Origin: Ampullaceana balthica
Lineage: Eukaryota > Mollusca > Gastropoda > Lymnaeidae
Assembly: GCA_944989445.1 (NCBI GenBank)
Contig: CALYLW010000983.1
Span: 62,001 to 126,000 of the forward strand
DNA: 64,000 nt
Direction of reading: 5' to 3'
The notes under the pieces are model-generated. The model saw only the letters and a list, made by a program, of their open reading frames with translations, was not told the origin of the DNA and did no database searches. A program made the translations under genes and the position numbers. How positions within the stretch are numbered: position 1 is the stretch's first letter; the number at the start of each line of letters is the position of its first letter. Shown here piece by piece: positions 59,194-64,000 of the stretch.

Positions 59194-60521
59194 GTGGGCG
59201 ATGTTAATGCCACTCAGCGATATTTTTACATTGATGGACTGGGAGGCTCCAGTAAAACATTTCTTTACACGATGATCATGTCATTCATTCGCGGTCGAAA
59301 TCAATCTGTCTTGCCATTCGGGAAATCCGGAATTGCTGAAACGCTTTTGGAGGGTTGGAGGACAGTCCACTGTCGATTCAAGTTGCCAGTTCCTTTACTC
59401 GATACGTCATTCTCATTAATGCGCTTAACATCCACAGAAGCTCAAATATTACAGGAAGCATCTCTCATTCTCACGGACGAGATCACAATGTTGCCAAAAC
59501 ATGGCTTGCATTGCATCGATAAGCTTCTTCGCGAGATTATGGATGTTAACTTGCCATTTGGAGGAAAGTTTCTAGTGATTGGAGGAGATTTTCGTCAAAC
59601 CTTACCTGTTTTTCCGCGGGGTACTCGCACAGACATCATCGAGTGTTGCATCAAAACAAGTAGATTATGGATAAATTTCAAGCAATGGACATTGGTAACA
59701 AATATGAGAAGCGAGAGACAAAACGCTCATAATCAGTTGCTGTTACAAGTGGGATCCGGAAATTTAGAGCCAGTGTTGGTTTTTTTTAATGAAGATGCAA
59801 TTCAAATACCGCGGCAAAAGGTTTCAACACACGATCTCATTGAGACAATATTCGCAAATGTTCAACAGATTCCACTCGAAAAGCTTTCAAAGCACGTGAT
59901 TGTTGCACCGACAAATGCTCAGACACTCGCAATGTATCGTAAAATCGTTCAGATGTTGGCTGGAGATTATATGATTTATTACTCAGCAGATTCACTCAGC
60001 AGCGAAGACCCCTGCGACAATCTCAATTTTCCAACCGAATTCTTGAATGAGTTGACCCCATCGGGTATGTCACCAGATGTTCTTTTATTAAAAAGGGCAC
60101 CATCATCATGCTTCTACGTAACTTGAACCCAAAAGAAGGGTATTTGTAATGGAACAAGACTCATTGTGGAAGAGCTGGCACGAAACTTTATAAAAGCAAG
60201 GATTTTATCAGAATGTAATCGTATTGACTTGGTATTACTTCCTCGCATCGATCTTGCACCGACGAATACTGTGTTGCCTTTCACCTTCAAACGACGTCAA
60301 TTTCCGATTACACCTGCATATGTCTGGGTCAGACATTCGATCACGTAGGAGTAAATCTTCCGACAGCTGTTTTCTCGCACGGAATGTTATATGTCGCTCT
60401 GTCAAGGTCTCGCGATGCTCGAAATATCAAAGTACACGTTGAATCAAACTCATATCAAGGTCAACTACTTAATGATCTGATAGTTTTTACGAGAAATGTC
60501 GTCTTCAAAGAGATTCTTTGA
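59194..60521 (+). pseudogene. Helitron PIF1-type helicase domain, broken
   Basis: The helicase unwinds DNA in the 5'-3' direction during transposition. The frame at 59,194-60,126 contains Walker A as GLGGSSKTFLY, where the usual GxGGTGKT has lost one glycine. Walker B is LILTDEITM, motif III is VIGGDFRQTLPV, and NMR-type and VIVAPTN motifs are also present. After a stop the protein goes on with NGTRLIVEELARN and FKRRQFPITPAY. A gap then removes the conserved T-K-S-Q segment. It resumes in another frame with GQTFDHVGVNLPTAVFSHG and VALSRSRDA (motif VI), ending at a TGA at 60,519-60,521. Not functional. Confidence 0.88.
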
Positions 60522-60539
60522 ACGAAAAATATTGTCACA

Positions 60540-61460
60540 TAACAACAATGACGTCATTGTTTGAGCGCATATTTTAATTTTGGAAAAAGGAACGATGTCA
60601 AAAGAGGATTTGAGGATTGTTAATATATATATGACAAGCTCCTGTCCGTCGTCACCATCGCCCAGGGATGTGTCCTGCCAAACATCCAGGCCCAAAAAAT
60701 CACAGAAGGCCACCAGTGGCAAGAGCTAAACATTATCAACAACAACAGAACCACCCGGCCCATTTTTTTTTGCCATACTGTCCTTTTCAGGATAACCCCC
60801 AATTACTCCCAATTAGGTTGGTCTTGGTGCCGCCCACGAACAAACGAGCTTTCCTTCCAATGTTTACCTACTGTCGTTGCTAATTAGTATTAGTCCTACC
60901 CTAACTAGATCTCTCTGCATTTCCTGTACAGAGTATTAATTCAACACTACGAGCTATATGTATAATACTATAACAAAAATACATTAACAATAATAATAAT
61001 AAAACAAAAAAAATAATCATCATATCATTATATATATATTTACGCTCAATTATGTATGACTGACTCACTCACTGTGGCCTAACGCTAATTGAAAATATAG
61101 TCTTGAAAATCATAATCCTTTTGGTTTCCAGATTAACATTAACCAAACAACGCACGAACCTATGACGTCAGCATTTGTGTTGTAAACAGTGCTGACTGAC
61201 TCAAAGAGTTATTTTTGGTGCAGTAATTTGGTGTGCTGCTTTCTAAAATGACTTTAAAAATCGTGTGGTGATTAGGTCTGTAAAAAAATATTATATACAT
61301 ACTTTGTGTACATTTCAAGAATATTTCGTATTTATCATAAAAGGATAAGTTACTTGGGTTTTTGACCAAAAAAACCCTATCATAAAATACTTTGTGTACA
61401 TTTAAGAAAGTTTAATATTACGTATTTATCATACAAGGACAAGTTAGTTGTGCTTTTGGG
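60540..61460 (+). mobile_element. Helitron-family non-coding blocks
   Basis: 60,545-60,620 holds GCGCATATTTTAATTTTGG, GGAACGATGTCAAAAGAGG and GATTGTTAA. A TATATATGACAAGC-CCTGTCCGTC word at about 60,628 resembles a degenerate second 5' end. 61,110-61,260 holds GGTTTCCAGATTAACATTAA and GAGTTATTTTTGGTGCAG. From 61,300 to 61,450 the TACATTTCAAG/CGTATTTATCATA module occurs twice. No clean CTAG end was found before the LINE. Confidence 0.6.
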
Positions 61461-61469
61461 GTGTATGGG

Positions 61470-64000
61470 GTGTCCATGAGAGGGGTAGCACCTCTGGATG
61501 GGGAGCAGTCGTACTCCTCCTGGGGTAATTCACCACCTTTGGTCGCCACCTGGCACTCAACTCTCACCTGTGGCTCCAAGTAGCTGTAGCATGCACAGCG
61601 GCCACACCCCGGTAAACGGTCTCGACTAACCGGCTAAACCAGGTGAGGGTAAACCGATGGGATAAAAACGTCGGTGAAGTAGGATTTGTCTACCTAGCAT
61701 GTGAAGACTGGTTTTCGGCTGCCTGCGCGCTGGTTCTTCTATAGGCCAACGGGAAAGAGGCGATACACAGCAAAGCATTGTGGAGTGCTAAGAGCTTGAC
61801 GAGACACATAGGACGTCCTGGTCATCCACTTCACCCAACCCCATTCCCAGCTGTCTCGACAACGTCTTGCTGCTGGACCGGATGGTTTTGGGCGAGAGAG
61901 TGAGGTCGACGTGTTGCGCGAATCCTCCTCACTTTAAACAAAGTCACAGCGCAAGTCACTCTCATCATCATCATCTATTCATTCCAAAGCCCTGTAGCGA
62001 CAGGCAAGTGGCGAAGCGGCAGGTGAGGGTACATTGGCAGCCGTAGTCACAAACCTGCATGCAGGCGGCTCAGGCCATAGTGTCGTTCACCACTGACACT
62101 GAGCAGCAGCGGTGTCCGGCAGCCCCCTGAGCGACTGAGCAGCCCTCTTTAGGAATGCACTGCTCACCTCCATGGCATGAGGAAGGGGCTAGAAAAGGTG
62201 CCCTAAACATTGCCTGCTCAAATCTTCCCTGGCCAGACTACCGCAGCTGGCGGGGACACTATTTCTGCGGTCGCAAACTAAAGAAAAAGCCGAGGACTAT
62301 TCCTCTCACCCTGGGCACATGGAATGTGCGCACACTAATGGACATAGATGAAACAAATAGACCCAAACGGAGGACTGCCCTGGTGGGCCACGAACTTTCA
62401 AGATATGACGTCGACATTGCCGCTCTCAGCGAGACCCGTTTACCAGGAGAGGGCGAACTAAGTGAAAGAGGCTCCGGCTACACCTTCTTCTGGAGTGGCA
62501 GAGGGAGCGAGGAACGCCGTGAGGCCGGCGTTGGCTTTGCCATGAAGACATCATTAGTATGGATACTCGCTAGTCCTCCAAAGTGTATAAATGACAGACT
62601 CATGACGATGAGACTGCCTCTGTTGGCCTAGAAGAAATACGTCAACATCATCAGCTGCTATGCCCCAACAATGACTAACCCTGATGAAGTGAAATCCAAG
62701 TTTTACGAGGACCTTCACTCTATCATCGCCAACATTCCTTCCACTGATAAGCGTGTCATAATTGGTGACTTTAATGCAAGAGTTGGTGGCGATGACGCTC
62801 TTTGGGACGGTGCGATAGGAAAACATGGAGTGGGCCGGTGTAATAGCAATGGTCTCCTGTTGCTTCAGACGTCTGTGGAACATGACTTGTTGATTACTAA
62901 CACAGTATTCAGTCTTCACACAAGAAACAGGACCTCATGGATGCACCCTCGCTCCAAGCACTGGCACCTAATAGACTACGTCATCACAAGGAAGAGAGAT
63001 AGACAAGACGTTCGTTGGACCAAATCACTCTGCGGTGCTGAATGCTGGGCAGACCATCGTCTCATCATCTCTAAACTTAAGATATGCATTCAGCCCAAAA
63101 GACGGCCCCAAGGAAGGAAACCCCTAAAACGGCTAAACATCGCAAAGCTAAACTGTGCGAGTACTAAACAATCTCTGGAGACAGCACTGGAGGGCAAACT
63201 GAGATCCACCACTCTAAACAATATGAACATTGAGACTGTTTGGACGAACTTTAGAGATCTAATCTACAGCACAGCCTCCCAAATCCTTGGACCCGCAACG
63301 AGAAAGCACCAAGACTGGTTCGATGACAATTGCGTTGAAATCAAGCAAATGTTGGCAGAGAAACATCAACTCCACAAAAGACACATCAGCAATCTCAGGT
63401 CTTCAACCGTAATGGACTCATATAATAGCATACGCCGCGTAATACAACAAAAACTTCGCTGGATGCGAGACTCATGGCTAATCAAGAAAGCTGATGAGAT
63501 TCAACAATATGCAGACAGGCATGATATGAAGAATTTTTACAACGCCATTAAGGAAGTGTACGGACCCACAACGTCTAATTCATCCCCGCTTCTCAGTGCT
63601 GACGGAACATATCTAATTACTGACGGGGAGAAGATTCTTGAGCGTTGGGCTGAACGGTTTCATGCTGTCCTAAACAGCAACTCAAGTATTAATGAAGATG
63701 CTATCAGTCGCCTCCCTCAAGTACCAATTAACCTGGCAATGGATGACCCGCCTACACTTCTTGAGACGCAAAGAGCTGTACATCTTCTGTCATATGGAAA
63801 GGCTCCTGGAGCAGACTCAATTCCAGCAGAAATATACAAAGAAGATGGCATTGTTCTACTGGAAAAGCTGCAGGAAATCTTCCTAATGATGTGGCAGCAA
63901 TAGGATGTCCCCCAGGATTTTAAAGATGCCTCTATAGTCCACTTGTACAAACGAAAAGGGAACCGCCAAGCCTGTGATAATCATCGTGGAATTTCACTGC
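61470..64000 (+). mobile_element. APE-type LINE, cut by the window edge
   Basis: GC-richer than its flanks. A 5' untranslated region of about 0.7 kb (61,470-62,150) is followed by an endonuclease-RT frame that leaves the window. Its 5' block ACACCCCGG ... CGGCTAAACC is shared with the LINE at 47.9 kb. It is a different family from the LINE at 11.1 kb, but of the same general type. Confidence 0.8.
62155..64000 (+). pseudogene. LINE endonuclease-reverse transcriptase, two in-frame stops
   Basis: One reading frame runs from 62,155 to the window edge with stops only at 62,629-62,631 (TAG) and 63,901-63,903 (TAG). The APE endonuclease shows LGTWNVRTLMD, LSETRLPGEGEL, ISCYAPT, IIGDFNARVGGDDALW, SWMHPRSKHWHLIDYVI and WADHRLIIS. 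A long linker with DWFDDN and KADEIQQYADRHDMKNFY leads to the RT start LSYGKAPGADSIPAEI and LYKRKGNRQACDNHRGISL at the edge. Only two point lesions in 1.8 kb make it one of the least decayed elements here. The catalytic RT part lies outside the window. Confidence 0.85.

Larger units (their letters stand above)
54841..60521 (+). mobile_element. Autonomous-type Helitron, decayed
   Basis: One Rep-helicase coding region lies at 55,957-60,521. Its 5' portion is duplicated in tandem: about 54,885-55,300 matches about 55,766-56,190, including the promoter-side stretch TTTCAAATATCCTCTAAAAT. Family non-coding blocks flank it on both sides. The exact 5' TC and 3' CTRR ends of this copy were not identified. 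Confidence 0.75.

Overview
The window looks like intergenic or intronic DNA from a large, AT-rich, repeat-packed animal genome, probably a marine invertebrate and plausibly a lophotrochozoan such as a mollusc. This rests on the mixture of APE-type LINEs, a Penelope-like element with a GIY-YIG domain, a Ty3/Gypsy LTR element, several hAT families, Helitrons and long (TA)n tracts. The species cannot be named from the sequence. No intact host gene, rRNA or functional tRNA gene was found, and nothing looks bacterial or viral. Nearly all recognisable coding sequence belongs to decayed transposable elements.

Layout, left to right. 0-5.8 kb: AT-rich DNA with a GC-richer unclassified block, a degenerate large-unit tandem array, a Penelope-like end and a Helitron fragment. 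5.8-6.7 kb: 5'-truncated LINE. 7-11 kb: a MITE, Helitron pieces, a Helitron full of (TTG)n and a hAT relic, most of them touching (TA)n tracts. 11.1-15.1 kb: a nearly intact endonuclease-RT LINE, broken by one stop and one frameshift. 15.2-19 kb: hAT MITEs and a hAT transposase relic, including one hAT nested in another. 20-25.6 kb: an unidentified coding relic, two Helitrons, a ZMYM1-like hAT relic and a pogo-like element. 25.6-29 kb: AT-rich DNA with nothing recognised. 29.1-32.2 kb: Helitrons joined end to end. 32.4-33.8 kb: a fold-back repeat family.

33.8-33.9 kb holds the only candidate host coding piece, a possible 120-nt symmetric exon encoding a membrane helix. 34.4-42 kb is a stack of insertions: a Penelope element split by a hAT element, which itself took in two LINEs, with an inverted copy of one of those LINE families alongside. 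42.4-46.3 kb is an LTR retrotransposon with both LTRs and a 5-bp target duplication but most of pol deleted. A second, inverted copy of it (47.3-53.1 kb) is split by an RTE/BovB-like LINE. 53.2-61.5 kb is a Helitron cluster with one decayed Rep-helicase element. From 61.5 kb another LINE runs off the window edge.

These genes do not work together as a pathway. They are layers of unrelated mobile elements, whose order of arrival can partly be read from which element interrupts which. The observations most worth following are the dated insertion stack at 34-42 kb, the GC-rich 303-bp insert with 13-bp direct repeats at 54.1-54.4 kb, the hammerhead-like motifs linked to Penelope ends, the Helitron with about 160-bp internal repeats carrying GC palindromes, and the possible membrane-helix exon near 33.8 kb.
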